In this document: positions 7,270-15,995 of the stretch, piece after piece | Numbering within the stretch: the stretch's first letter is position 1 | Layout: every line of letters starts with the position of its first letter | NCBI GenBank assembly: GCA_035527975.1 | Contig: DATKZM010000008.1 | Location: forward strand, 1-64,000 | Source: DATKZM01 sp035527975 | GTDB lineage: Bacteria > Pseudomonadota > Alphaproteobacteria > JAPULJ01 | DNA: 64,000 bases | Direction of reading: 5' to 3' | Notes under the pieces: model-generated | What the model was told of the DNA's origin: nothing | The model's input: the letters and a program-made list of their open reading frames with translations, nothing else | Database searches by the model: none | Translations under genes and position numbers: made by a program

Positions 7270-8883
7270 TCACGCCAGCCGCTTGATGAGCTCGCCCTTG
7301 AGGATCTTGCGGGTCGGCGTCATGGGCATTTCATCGACGGCTACAAGACGCTCCGGCCAGCGCATCTTGGCGACCCCTTTGGCCTCCAGCCAGGCGGTCG
7401 CATCCCCGAGCGATAGGGAGGCGCCGGGAACCAGCTCCACGAACAGGCAGCACCGTTCACCCAGCACGTCGTCCGGTTCCGGCACCACCGCCGCCTGGAC
7501 AACGCTTTCATGCGCGGTTATGAAATTTTCAATGTCAGTCGGGTTGATCTTGATGCCGCCGCGGTTGATGACGTCCTTGACGCGGCCGGTGATAGCGACG
7601 TTGCCATCCGCGTCGATGGTCGCAAGATCGCCGGTCCTGAACCAGCCGTCCCCGGCAAAGCCGGCGCGATCGGCCTCGTCGTTATCGAGATAGCCGGCCA
7701 ACACGGTGTAGCCGCGAACCTCCAGCCCGCCCTCTGCTCCGGCCGGCAGCGGATTGCCGTCTTCTCCGGTAATGCGGAGCTCCAAGCCATCCAGAGCTTG
7801 GCCAGCCGAATGATGGCGCACCTCGGGACCGGATTTGGGCGGCGTCTGGGTTATCAAAAGCACCTCGGTCATACCGAACAGCTGGCCCGTGCGGCCGTTT
7901 GGCAGGTAACGCTCGAAGGCTGCGGCGATCGCTGGCGGGCACAATGCCCCGCCGGTGATGACATCGCGGATGGATGAACAGTCATGGCTGTCGAGCAGTC
8001 CGGACTTGAGCGTCGCCGCGAGGTGCGCCGGCGCGCAGAACACCACGCTCGGCCGACCATGCTGGATGCGCTGGACCAGGGCGTCGGGCGTGAACAGGTC
8101 TATCAGCAGGTTGGTGGCGCCGGCGCAGATAGCAAAATCGGTCACCAGCAGACCGAACACGTGGGTGAAGGGCGGCACGAGCATGACCACGTCGTCGGGC
8201 GAAAGGCCGATGGTCGGGCCAAAGGCAAGGGCGTTGGAGATGATCCTGCGGTAGGTACTCAGCACCGCCTTGGGCGCTGCCGCGGTGCCCGAGGTGAAGC
8301 ACAGAACAGTCGGATCGTCCGGCCCCGGTGTCCAATCGATGGGATCGTCAGCGCCGCCCTCGATCATCGCGGTCAGTGAATGACCGCCGTCCGGCACCGG
8401 ATCGCCCAAAACAATGACATGCTCCAGGGTCGGCACTTCGGCCTTGAGGGCGAAGGCTGTCGCCGGCGCATCGTAGCGCTCGGTTGGGGCGCCGCAGATC
8501 AATGCCTTCATGCGAGCATGGCTCATCAGCGGCGCCAATTCGCCGGCCCGGTAGGGCATATGCAGCGTGCCTATAATGCCCCCCATCATGGCGAGGCCCA
8601 TATGGGCGATGATGAACTCGGGAACGTTGGGCAGTTGAACGCCGACCACATCGCCCTTCTCGACGCCGATCCCCAACAGCGCGTTGGCGAAACGCCGTGC
8701 CGCGGCGAGCAGCTCGACATAGGTCAGCGTGCGGTTGCCGGCGATGATCGCCGCCCTGTCCGGCGCCTCGCGCGCCCATCGCTCGAGATAGGTGATGAGG
8801 GTATCGTCGCTCCAATAGCCCGCATCGACGAAGCGCTTCGTGTCCTCAGCGCTGTGTTGTGGCGCGTGGTCCAGGCTACCCAT
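7270..8883 (-). CDS. acyl-CoA synthetase (AMP-dependent), class of aromatic/alicyclic acid CoA ligases
   Basis: 537 residues of the ANL superfamily. The phosphate-binding A3 loop is present but degenerate (FTSGTAAAPKAVLST instead of TSGTTGxPKG); A5 is FGMTE; A7/A8 are WFRTGDLATID and VKDVINRGGIKI; the catalytic A10 lysine is in PTRKILKGEL. It would make the CoA thioester entering the oxygenase/SDR/hydratase route encoded just downstream on the same strand. GAGGT precedes the ATG at 8883. The exact acid cannot be told. Confidence 0.9.
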   Translation of the reverse strand: MGSLDHAPQHSAEDTKRFVDAGYWSDDTLITYLERWAREAPDRAAIIAGNRTLTYVELLAAARRFANALLGIGVEKGDVVGVQLPNVPEFIIAHMGLAMMGGIIGTLHMPYRAGELAPLMSHARMKALICGAPTERYDAPATAFALKAEVPTLEHVIVLGDPVPDGGHSLTAMIEGGADDPIDWTPGPDDPTVLCFTSGTAAAPKAVLSTYRRIISNALAFGPTIGLSPDDVVMLVPPFTHVFGLLVTDFAICAGATNLLIDLFTPDALVQRIQHGRPSVVFCAPAHLAATLKSGLLDSHDCSSIRDVITGGALCPPAIAAAFERYLPNGRTGQLFGMTEVLLITQTPPKSGPEVRHHSAGQALDGLELRITGEDGNPLPAGAEGGLEVRGYTVLAGYLDNDEADRAGFAGDGWFRTGDLATIDADGNVAITGRVKDVINRGGIKINPTDIENFITAHESVVQAAVVPEPDDVLGERCCLFVELVPGASLSLGDATAWLEAKGVAKMRWPERLVAVDEMPMTPTRKILKGELIKRLA

Positions 8884-9411
8884 TGGTTACCTCGCGGCGG
8901 CGAATTTGGCGCTCCATGCGAACCATTTCGCAAACGCGCCCTTGGCGATCTTGTGCCTTGGCATCAGCGCCCGTGTCGGCGGTGTGTTGCGTCGAGACGC
9001 CCCCCGAAGAGACGGCGAAGCCCCGATAGGCAAACAGTCCTTCGGGCACCTTTGGAAGATTTATCGCCATGACCTCGCCATTGCAATTCCCGCAGTTGAG
9101 CAGACCGTTCGCGAGATGCCACGCGGCGTCCCGCATCTGGGCGTGGCTCTGCAGTCGGTCGACGGCGCCCCTGACAAAACGTAGAGCGGCATCTGGATGA
9201 AAAATGCCGTTGCGCAGCTTGCGACGCCGGGCAATTGTTCGATGGCCAGTGAAAATGCCGCCGGCGATCACTATGTAGAGGACAGCATATTTTTTTGAAC
9301 GCCCTGATTTGCCCTCGGCGGATCGACAGATCCGACTCCCCCAACCCAAGTGATCGGCCACAATTGTTGCGACCGCACGGGATTCTACCTGACGATGGGG
9401 CCGGCCCTGCC
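8884..9411. other. divergent intergenic region, no confident gene
   Basis: About 530 bases between the ligase (minus) and the desaturase (plus). A 161-codon minus-strand frame (8876-9361) includes a CGNCNG motif but overlaps the ligase start and has no ribosome site or family match. The region should hold both outward promoters; a T-run (9291-9296) is the only AT-rich tract. Confidence 0.35.
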
Positions 9412-10446
9412 GTGTCGGATATCGAGGCTCCTGTCGCGGACCACAGCCAACGCGATCTAAGAGCCGCGGCGGCCGGGTTCCAGACGCCGTCGCTCGTCAA
9501 GAGCCTGGGGCAGGCGGCGACGTCATTGGGCGGCTTTCTCGTCGCTTGCACCGCCATGTACCTGACCATCGGGATATCCCTATTGATCACGGCGGTCCTG
9601 GCTTTGGTGGCGGCGGGCTTCCTGGTGCGGGTCTTCATTATCCAGCACGATTGCGGCCACGGCTCGTTCTTCAAGTCCCGGCGCGCCAACCATGCAATGG
9701 GTCTGCTTTGCGGCCTTCTCACCTTGGCACCCTACGCCTCCTGGCGCCGACAGCACGCCGGTCATCACGGCGTGTGGAACGACCTCGAACGGCGACACAG
9801 CGGCGCCGATATTTACTCGTCCTGTCTGACGGTCGCCGAATACCATGCGCTCAGCCCGTGGCGCCGACGGCTGTATCGCTTTGCACGTCATCCGCTTGTT
9901 GCCAATGTCCTGCTGCCGCCGCTGGTCTTCATCCTCCTCTTCCGGGTGCCGTTCGACATGCCAAAAGCATGGCGGCGCGAACGGCGCGGCGTGTACGCGA
10001 CCGACGCGGCGCTGGTCGCGGTAATCGTAGGGCTGGGCCTGCTGGTCGGGTTCGGGCATGTCGCCGCTGTGCAGCTATCGGTCATGGTTCCGGCGTCGAT
10101 CATCGGGGTCTGGCTGTTCTCGGTGCAGCACCGGTTCGAGCACACACATTGGGCGGAGCGCGGTAAATGGCGGTTCGGCGACGCCGCACTCCTGGGCTCG
10201 TCCTATCTCCGCCTGCCGCGCGTCCTGCAATGGTTCACCGGCAATATCGGCTTCCACCACATCCATCATCTCGACCCCCGCATCCCCAACTACCGGCTGC
10301 AGGCCTGCCATGATGCGAACCCGGTCCTGCGGACGGGGCCCAGCTTGACGCTCTGGAGCGGGCTCGTGCAGTGGCGTTTTGCCCTGTGGGACGAGGTTCG
10401 CGGGCGCATGGTCTCCTTCAAATCCGCCGGGACCGGCGCGCCCTAG
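9412..10446 (+). CDS. membrane fatty-acid desaturase (DesA/delta-12 type)
   Basis: 344 residues from GTG 9412 (the frame is open from a TTG at 9295, so the start is uncertain). Three histidine boxes mark an integral-membrane di-iron desaturase: HDCGH, HAGHH and HHIHH (in GFHHIHHLDPRIPNY). Paired hydrophobic segments lie before box one (FLVACTAMYLTIGISLLI) and between boxes two and three. It introduces a double bond in a membrane acyl chain using electrons from a ferredoxin or cytochrome. Genes on both sides face the other way, so it is a single-gene unit, possibly for membrane-fluidity control. Confidence 0.88.
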   Translation: MSDIEAPVADHSQRDLRAAAAGFQTPSLVKSLGQAATSLGGFLVACTAMYLTIGISLLITAVLALVAAGFLVRVFIIQHDCGHGSFFKSRRANHAMGLLCGLLTLAPYASWRRQHAGHHGVWNDLERRHSGADIYSSCLTVAEYHALSPWRRRLYRFARHPLVANVLLPPLVFILLFRVPFDMPKAWRRERRGVYATDAALVAVIVGLGLLVGFGHVAAVQLSVMVPASIIGVWLFSVQHRFEHTHWAERGKWRFGDAALLGSSYLRLPRVLQWFTGNIGFHHIHHLDPRIPNYRLQACHDANPVLRTGPSLTLWSGLVQWRFALWDEVRGRMVSFKSAGTGAP

Positions 10447-10611
10447 AGATTACGCCGACCGGGCCGATGATTTGCCTGCGGCCTCCGTGCCGCGCCCGCA
10501 GCCCTCGCCGCGCGGCTGGTCCGCAGCATTGCCATCGCGCACCGACCGATCTGTTTCGAATGGTGCACATGTGTCCGGAACGCCAAACCTGACGGGTATC
10601 TCGCAAGACGG

Positions 10612-11325
10612 CTAAAGTCCAAGATAGGCTGTCTTGACAGCCGGGTCGTCGGCCAAATCCGAGCCTGCACCGTCAAGCACCACCCGGCCATTTTCCAGAA
10701 CATAGGCGTGGAGGGCCAACGCCAAAGTACGGCGCACGTCCTGTTCGGCGATCAGAATGGTGAGGCCGCCCGCGCGCAACTCCTCAATGCTCTCGAAGAT
10801 CGTGTCGGCCATCATCGGGGCAAGGCCAAGGGTCGGCTCGTCGAGCAGCAGGATGCGGGGGGCCGCCATCAGCGCCCTGCCGATCGCCAGCATCTGTTGT
10901 TCGCCGCCCGAAAGCGTGCCGGCGGTCTGTCGGCGGCGTTCGGCCAGGCGAGGAAAGCGCTCGTAGATTTCGCCCAGCCGGCCCTGCGCGTTCGCCCTTG
11001 CGCGGCGTGCGATAGCGCCGACCCGAAGGTTCTCCTCGACGGTCATCTGGGAAAACACCATGCGTCCCTCGGGAACCATTGCGATGCCACGCTCAACCCG
11101 TTGATCGGCTCTGAGCGCGGTGATATCCGCGCCGCCGAGGTGGATGTGGCCACGGCGCGCGGGGAGCAGGCCCGAAATCGTCCTGAGCGCGGTCGTCTTC
11201 CCGGCACCGTTACTGCCGATCAGCGCGGCAACCGTGCCTTCGGCGACGGTCAGCGAGAGCTGATGCAGCGCGACGACTGCGCCGTAGCCACTGGATAGGC
11301 CATCAACGGCGAGCGCGTCAGCCAT
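10612..11325 (-). CDS. livF: ABC transporter ATPase, LivF type
   Basis: 237 residues. Walker A GSNGAGKTT, signature LSGGEQQ, Walker B ILLLDEP and the LivF-typical GLAPMM are present. It is one of two ATPases of the importer encoded by the next four upstream genes. Start ATG 11325 overlaps the livG end by 8 bases; the longer frame to 11457 is a shadow of livG. It is the last gene of the eleven-gene minus-strand operon, followed at 10447-10611 by a short non-coding gap. Confidence 0.92.
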   Translation of the reverse strand: MADALAVDGLSSGYGAVVALHQLSLTVAEGTVAALIGSNGAGKTTALRTISGLLPARRGHIHLGGADITALRADQRVERGIAMVPEGRMVFSQMTVEENLRVGAIARRARANAQGRLGEIYERFPRLAERRRQTAGTLSGGEQQMLAIGRALMAAPRILLLDEPTLGLAPMMADTIFESIEELRAGGLTILIAEQDVRRTLALALHAYVLENGRVVLDGAGSDLADDPAVKTAYLGL

Positions 11326-12049
11326 CGGCGCGCCCCAGATAGGCAGCCTGCACATTGGCGTCGTCGGCCACCGCCGCCGGGGGACCTTCGGCGATCTTCT
11401 CGCCGTGATGCAGGACCACGATCCGTTCGGAGAGCGCCATAAGGGCGCGCATGACATGCTCGATGACGAGCACCGTCAGCCGGTATTCCGCCTTGATGCC
11501 CCGGATGATGTCGAGCATGGATTGCACTTCGGTCGGCGTCAGTCCCGCCATGACCTCGTCGAGCAGGAGCAGGCGCGGTCCGGTTGCCAGCGCCTTTGCG
11601 ACTTCGAGCTTCTTTTGGGCCGAAAGCGTGATTGCGCCGGCCGGCTCGTCGCCGAACTGCGAGAGGCCCAATTGTTCGAGGATTGCCGCCGCCCGCTTTG
11701 ACGCCGCGCTCCGGCTGGCAGCCGGATTGGCGCCGAACAGGGCTGCGGTCGTCACGTTCTCGCTCACGGTCAGGCCCTTGAGAGGGCGCACGATCTGATA
11801 GGTACGGGCGATCCCGGCGCGCGAGACGCGGTCCGCGTTCAGCCCGCTGACGCGGCGTCCGTCGAACACGATCAGCCCGCTGGTGGGCCGCACGTTACCC
11901 GCGATCAGAGAGAACAGCGTGGTCTTGCCGGCGCCGTTGGCGCCCATGATCCCCAGCATCGAGCCGGCGTCCACGGTGAACGAAACATCGCGCAGCGCCG
12001 CAACGCCGCCATAGCTCTTTGACACGCTTTCGACTTGCAGGAGGGTCAT
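11318..12049 (-). CDS. livG: ABC transporter ATPase, LivG type
   Basis: 243 residues with GANGAGKTT, LLLLDEVMAGLTPTEV and the H-loop VIEHVM typical of LivG. The signature loop reads LSAQKK rather than LSGGQ, a known variation in this subfamily. The start at 12049 overlaps the livM stop by ATGA. It works with LivF as the nucleotide-binding pair of a branched-chain-type importer that, by context, may carry an aromatic or heteroaromatic acid rather than leucine. Confidence 0.92.
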   Translation of the reverse strand: MTLLQVESVSKSYGGVAALRDVSFTVDAGSMLGIMGANGAGKTTLFSLIAGNVRPTSGLIVFDGRRVSGLNADRVSRAGIARTYQIVRPLKGLTVSENVTTAALFGANPAASRSAASKRAAAILEQLGLSQFGDEPAGAITLSAQKKLEVAKALATGPRLLLLDEVMAGLTPTEVQSMLDIIRGIKAEYRLTVLVIEHVMRALMALSERIVVLHHGEKIAEGPPAAVADDANVQAAYLGRADG

Positions 12050-12957
12050 CGCACGAGCCTATGCCGGTTAGGCCCAAGCAAACCGACAAGGCCGCCCGGC
12101 AGGAACAGGACGAACACGACCAGCAGCGTGCCCAGGACGATCAGGTAGAGCTGTGGGAGTGTCGACCAGAGCAGCTCCGACAGGACCACGAGAAAGGTCG
12201 CGCCCAGCAGGGGGCCACGGGCGTCGTCGCTGCCGCCGATAATCGCCATCGTTACGATCGAGAATGAAATGACGGGGTCGAAGACCTGGGTAGTCTCGAA
12301 ATAGGTCGATCGCAGCACGAACGTTCCGCCCGCCATGCCGGGGATCACCGCGGCGAGTATGAATGCGTAGACCTTGAAGCGGGTGACCGGGACGCCGAAG
12401 GTCTGGGCGGCCTCCTCGTCTTCGCGGATCGCGACGAGCCCGCTGCCGAGCCGCGAGCGGCGCACCGTCCAGGCAAGGCCGGTCGCGGCGGCGGCGAGGG
12501 CAAGCATGATCAGATAGAGATCGGTGACCGACGGTGTGCCGAAGAGGAGCCGGCTGGCCTGGCCGGACGATGCCTCGATGTTGATCACGATGTATTTCAC
12601 AAGCTCGGCGATGCCGAATGTGAGGATCACGAAATAGGGTCCGCGAACGCGCAGGACCGGCGCCCCGATCACGGCCGCGAAGATCCCGGCAACCAGACCG
12701 CCGAGCGGAATCGCCACGAACAGCGGGACGGCCTGCCAGGTGACCACGACGCAATAGGCGCCAAGGCCGTAAAACACCACGTGCCCCAGCGAGATGTAGC
12801 CTGCCATGCCCGAGAGGATCGTCCAGCTTTGGGCGAGGGCGATCCACATCGCCAGGTTGAGGGCCACCGTCAGGTAGTAGTCGCCGATCAACCAGGGAAG
12901 CCCGGCCGCGCCGGCACCGGCGAGACCTGCACCAATGACCCAGAATGCGGCCTTCAT
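12046..12957 (-). CDS. livM: ABC transporter permease, LivM type
   Basis: 303 residues with about eight to ten hydrophobic segments. Family marks include GYISLGHVVFYGLGAY near residue 55 and the cytoplasmic coupling loop VAIREDEEAAQTFGVPV, which contacts the ATPase. It pairs with LivH to form the channel. Both ends overlap neighbours by ATGA (livH upstream, livG downstream), so expression is tightly coupled. Confidence 0.92.
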   Translation of the reverse strand: MKAAFWVIGAGLAGAGAAGLPWLIGDYYLTVALNLAMWIALAQSWTILSGMAGYISLGHVVFYGLGAYCVVVTWQAVPLFVAIPLGGLVAGIFAAVIGAPVLRVRGPYFVILTFGIAELVKYIVINIEASSGQASRLLFGTPSVTDLYLIMLALAAAATGLAWTVRRSRLGSGLVAIREDEEAAQTFGVPVTRFKVYAFILAAVIPGMAGGTFVLRSTYFETTQVFDPVISFSIVTMAIIGGSDDARGPLLGATFLVVLSELLWSTLPQLYLIVLGTLLVVFVLFLPGGLVGLLGPNRHRLVR

Positions 12958-13844
12958 TGGCTGATCCTGCGTCCGCCAAGCAGGCCCTGGGGCCGCAACA
13001 GCAGCACGCCGACGAAGACGCCGTAGAGGATGATCGACCGGGCGTTCGAGGACGTCAGGACGACGCCGTAGATCTCCACGAATCCAAGAAGGAAACCCGC
13101 CAGGATGCCGCCGACGAGATTACCCAGCCCACCCATGATGATCACGACGAAGGCGGCGATGGTGAAAGGAAAGCCCATGAACGGAGAGATCTGCTCGGTC
13201 ATGCTGAGCAGCGTGCCGGCGAGGCCGGCCAGCCCGAAACCGAGCATCAGGCTCACGATCTGAACACGGCGCACATTGACGCCGACAACCGCCGCCGCCT
13301 CGCGGTTCTGGATCAGCGCCTTTATGGCCAGGCCGTAGACGCTGTAACGCAGGACCAGCGCGGTCGCGACGCAAATCAGCACCGAGATACCGAGAATCGC
13401 GAGGCGGTTTCCGGTCATAGACACGCCGCCAAGCCGATAGATCGTATCGAGATAGGTGACGGCGCGCGGCGACGGCGTGAATGCCAGCGAGGCCAGGTTC
13501 TGGATGACGACGGAGATCCCGAAGAACAACAGCAGTGAATTCGCCTCCAGCTTCTCCACCGCGGGCGTCGTCTCGATCTGTCGTCGGAACAGCCCAAGAT
13601 ACGCCAGTGCACCCAGTCCGGCGGCGCCGAGGACGGCCAGGGGCGCGGCCAGAAGCGGCGATATCTGACCGAGGCTGAACAACCAGAACGCCAGATAGGC
13701 GCCGAGCATCACGACATCCCCATGCGCGATGTTGAGCAGTCGCATGGTTCCGTAGACGAGGTTGAGTCCGAGGCCGGTCAGCGCGTAGACAGCGCCGATG
13801 ACCAGCGCCGAGAACAGAAGCTGTCCGGAAAGAACCGTATCCAC
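12954..13844 (-). CDS. livH: ABC transporter permease, LivH type
   Basis: 296 residues, hydrophobic throughout, with the LivH opening ALVIGAVYALTGLGLNLVYGTMRLLNIAHGD and the coupling loop KALIQNREAAAVVGVN shown here in parts. Length is normal for the family. It follows the binding-protein gene by 115 bases on the same strand and overlaps livM. Specificity is set mainly by the binding protein just upstream. Confidence 0.92.
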   Translation of the reverse strand: MDTVLSGQLLFSALVIGAVYALTGLGLNLVYGTMRLLNIAHGDVVMLGAYLAFWLFSLGQISPLLAAPLAVLGAAGLGALAYLGLFRRQIETTPAVEKLEANSLLLFFGISVVIQNLASLAFTPSPRAVTYLDTIYRLGGVSMTGNRLAILGISVLICVATALVLRYSVYGLAIKALIQNREAAAVVGVNVRRVQIVSLMLGFGLAGLAGTLLSMTEQISPFMGFPFTIAAFVVIIMGGLGNLVGGILAGFLLGFVEIYGVVLTSSNARSIILYGVFVGVLLLRPQGLLGGRRISQ

Positions 13845-13959
13845 GACGACGGCAAGTCCTTATTGGCAACCCGAACATGCGAGCGGAGGCGCCCGGGCAA
13901 TCCCGGCGCCCCCGGCTGCGCAAGCAATGGCGAGCAAGCGTTGGTGGGAAACCGCCCGG

Positions 13960-15123
13960 TCAGCGGCTTTGATAAGTCGCCGTCGCGATGCTCTTGGGCC
14001 AGACGATATGCATCCTGCCGGCCTGAATCTGCAAGAAGGCCGTCGGCGTGACCGTGTTCTCAACGCCCTTGAACCTCACAGCGCCGTTGATGGTCTCAAA
14101 GCTGCCGCCGGCGATCGCCTTACGCAGCTTCTCCTTGTCCAGGCCGGCCTTGGCAACCGCCTGTTCGAGGATCTCAACGGACATGTAAGCCAATGCCGAA
14201 TCGAGGTAATCGGGTTCCGATTTGAACTTGGCCCGATAGGCATCGAAGAACGCCTTGGCCCGCGGCCACGACGTCTGGTAGGGGCTCCAATGGCCGATGG
14301 TGAGGATGCCGTTGGCGCCTTTGCCAAATGCCTTGGCGAATACCGGTATCGTCGGCCCGACCAGAAGGAATTCCATCTTCGCCTTGATGCCGATTTCCCT
14401 GGCCTGCTTCATGTAGAGGAACGAGTCGTCGGGGTACGACAAGCCGATGATCGCATCGACCTTGGCATTTTTGATCTTGGTCAGGATCGGCGTCATGTCT
14501 CTGATATTCGGCGGATACTTCTCGTCGACCTTCACCGCGATGCCCGCGGCCTTCAGCGCCGGGATGAGGAACTGGCGGTTTTCTTGCGAGAAGGGCAGCA
14601 CATTGGCGATCACCGCGACCGAGGTCACGCCCTGTTGCTTGGCCATCTTTGCCAGCTCGGTGGCGATACGATCGGGGATCGCCGAGGTCGGGAACCATAT
14701 GTAACCGGGCTTGATCTTGCGGATGGCGACCGAAGCCGCGGTATTGCCGACCATCGGAAATTTGTGCTTTTCGACGACGCCGGCGACACTCAGATGGTGC
14801 GGTGTCCCCCAGGGTGCGAGCAGCAGGTCGACCCGGTCGTTGGTAATCAGCTTCTCGTAGATCTGGGCGGCCTTCGCCGGTTTCGATTCGTCGTCATACC
14901 AGACGAACACAATGCGACGCTTGGTGCCGGCGACATTGAGCCCGCCCTTGGCGTTTACTTGCTCGCGCCACAGCTCGTAGGCGGTCATCTGCGATGGTGC
15001 TGCCTTGGAGAACAGGCCGGTCTTTGCGATCGAAAACCCGATGCGAACCGGTTTCGATTCGGCTGCCGCAATGCCGGCAGAGAGCGCCAGCGCAGTCGCC
15101 GCCGCCACGATTGTCTTCAACAT
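13960..15123 (-). CDS. periplasmic substrate-binding protein of the Liv-type importer
   Basis: 387 residues, type I periplasmic binding fold. Signal peptide MLKTIVAAATALALSAGIAAA, then KPVRIGFSIAKTGLFS, the usual opening of LivK-like proteins. The start at 15123 has GGAGAGG 7 bases before it. Its ligand cannot be read from sequence; because it stands between a Mo hydroxylase/NicX-like gene set and the importer, the likely ligand is the compound that set degrades. The 115-base gap to livH could hold a partial terminator or processing site that raises binding-protein level, but none is clear. Confidence 0.9.
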   Translation of the reverse strand: MLKTIVAAATALALSAGIAAAESKPVRIGFSIAKTGLFSKAAPSQMTAYELWREQVNAKGGLNVAGTKRRIVFVWYDDESKPAKAAQIYEKLITNDRVDLLLAPWGTPHHLSVAGVVEKHKFPMVGNTAASVAIRKIKPGYIWFPTSAIPDRIATELAKMAKQQGVTSVAVIANVLPFSQENRQFLIPALKAAGIAVKVDEKYPPNIRDMTPILTKIKNAKVDAIIGLSYPDDSFLYMKQAREIGIKAKMEFLLVGPTIPVFAKAFGKGANGILTIGHWSPYQTSWPRAKAFFDAYRAKFKSEPDYLDSALAYMSVEILEQAVAKAGLDKEKLRKAIAGGSFETINGAVRFKGVENTVTPTAFLQIQAGRMHIVWPKSIATATYQSR

Positions 15124-15164
15124 CGTCCTCTCCTTTCCCGTTGCCTTGTTATTGTCGTCGCTTG

Positions 15165-15995
15165 TTACGGCCACCGACGCATCCAGTCGGTGGCCGTTGT
15201 TACCCAGAGGCCGTCGGCTTCGCCCGCCGCCAGGCTCGCCCCCAAATGCGATGCGCCTGGCAGTTCCAGGCGCGCGACCGCGCCGCCGGCGCGCTCGAGC
15301 GCTGCGCTCATGGCGTCGGCCTGCTTGATGAGATGCGGGAAGTCCGCTTCGCCGTGTGCGATGAGAAAGGGCGGCGGCGTGCCATCGATCTGCGTGACCG
15401 GGCTCGCCGGTCCTTCGTTGCCGCTGTCGTCGGCCCCGAGAAATCGCGGGCGGGCCGAAAGACCCGATTGCGCGCTAAAATCGTACACGCCCGAGATCGG
15501 CAGACAGCCTCGTATGGTGTCGGCGCCGAGCCCCCGCCCGGCTTGCCAGTCATGGCGGACCGCCATGAGGGCAGCATAATGTCCGCCTGCCGAATGGCCG
15601 CCGACGAAGATCCGTTTGGGCTCGCCGCCGTGCTCGGCAACGTTCGCCGCCAGCCACGACACGGCGTCGAGGCAATCCTCGAACCCTGACGGAAACACAG
15701 CCATCGGCGCAAGCCGGTAGCCGACCGTCGCGAAGGTCACCCCGCGCCCGGTCAATGCCGGCGCCATGAAACTCATCCATTCCTTCCAGCCATTGGCCCA
15801 GCCGCCGCCATGGATGAACGCCAGGACGTCGCCGTTGGGCTCGGGCGCCGGATAAACCAGAATGCTTTGATAGGGATCGCCGCCGTATTGCGCCTCGATC
15901 CCTTCGACGTCCTGCGCCCGGCGCATCACCTCGTCGTGGTAGGGCTGCGCGAACTCGGACAACGGCTCCTGCGTTGGATAATCCTCAGGCCGCAT
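15165..15995 (-). CDS. alpha/beta hydrolase, arylformamidase/HSL-esterase type
   Basis: 276 residues. The oxyanion motif HGGGWANGW (about 61-69) and nucleophile elbow GGHSAGGHY (about 133-141) are those of kynurenine-formamidase and hormone-sensitive-lipase-like enzymes; the catalytic His is in GASHLG. In nicotinate degradation the step after NicX is deformylation of N-formylmaleamate by an alpha/beta hydrolase (NicD), so this protein is a reasonable candidate for that role, though it could be a simple esterase. It overlaps the Mo subunit stop by 11 bases. Confidence 0.85.
   Translation of the reverse strand: MRPEDYPTQEPLSEFAQPYHDEVMRRAQDVEGIEAQYGGDPYQSILVYPAPEPNGDVLAFIHGGGWANGWKEWMSFMAPALTGRGVTFATVGYRLAPMAVFPSGFEDCLDAVSWLAANVAEHGGEPKRIFVGGHSAGGHYAALMAVRHDWQAGRGLGADTIRGCLPISGVYDFSAQSGLSARPRFLGADDSGNEGPASPVTQIDGTPPPFLIAHGEADFPHLIKQADAMSAALERAGGAVARLELPGASHLGASLAAGEADGLWVTTATDWMRRWP

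Noticed and set aside
8876..9361. 161-codon minus-strand ORF upstream of and overlapping the ligase start, with a CGNCNG motif
   Set aside because: No ribosome site, no family resemblance, overlaps a solid gene start; composition is chance-like.
13798..15579. 593-codon plus-strand ORF
   Set aside because: Antisense to livH, the binding protein and the hydrolase; shadow.
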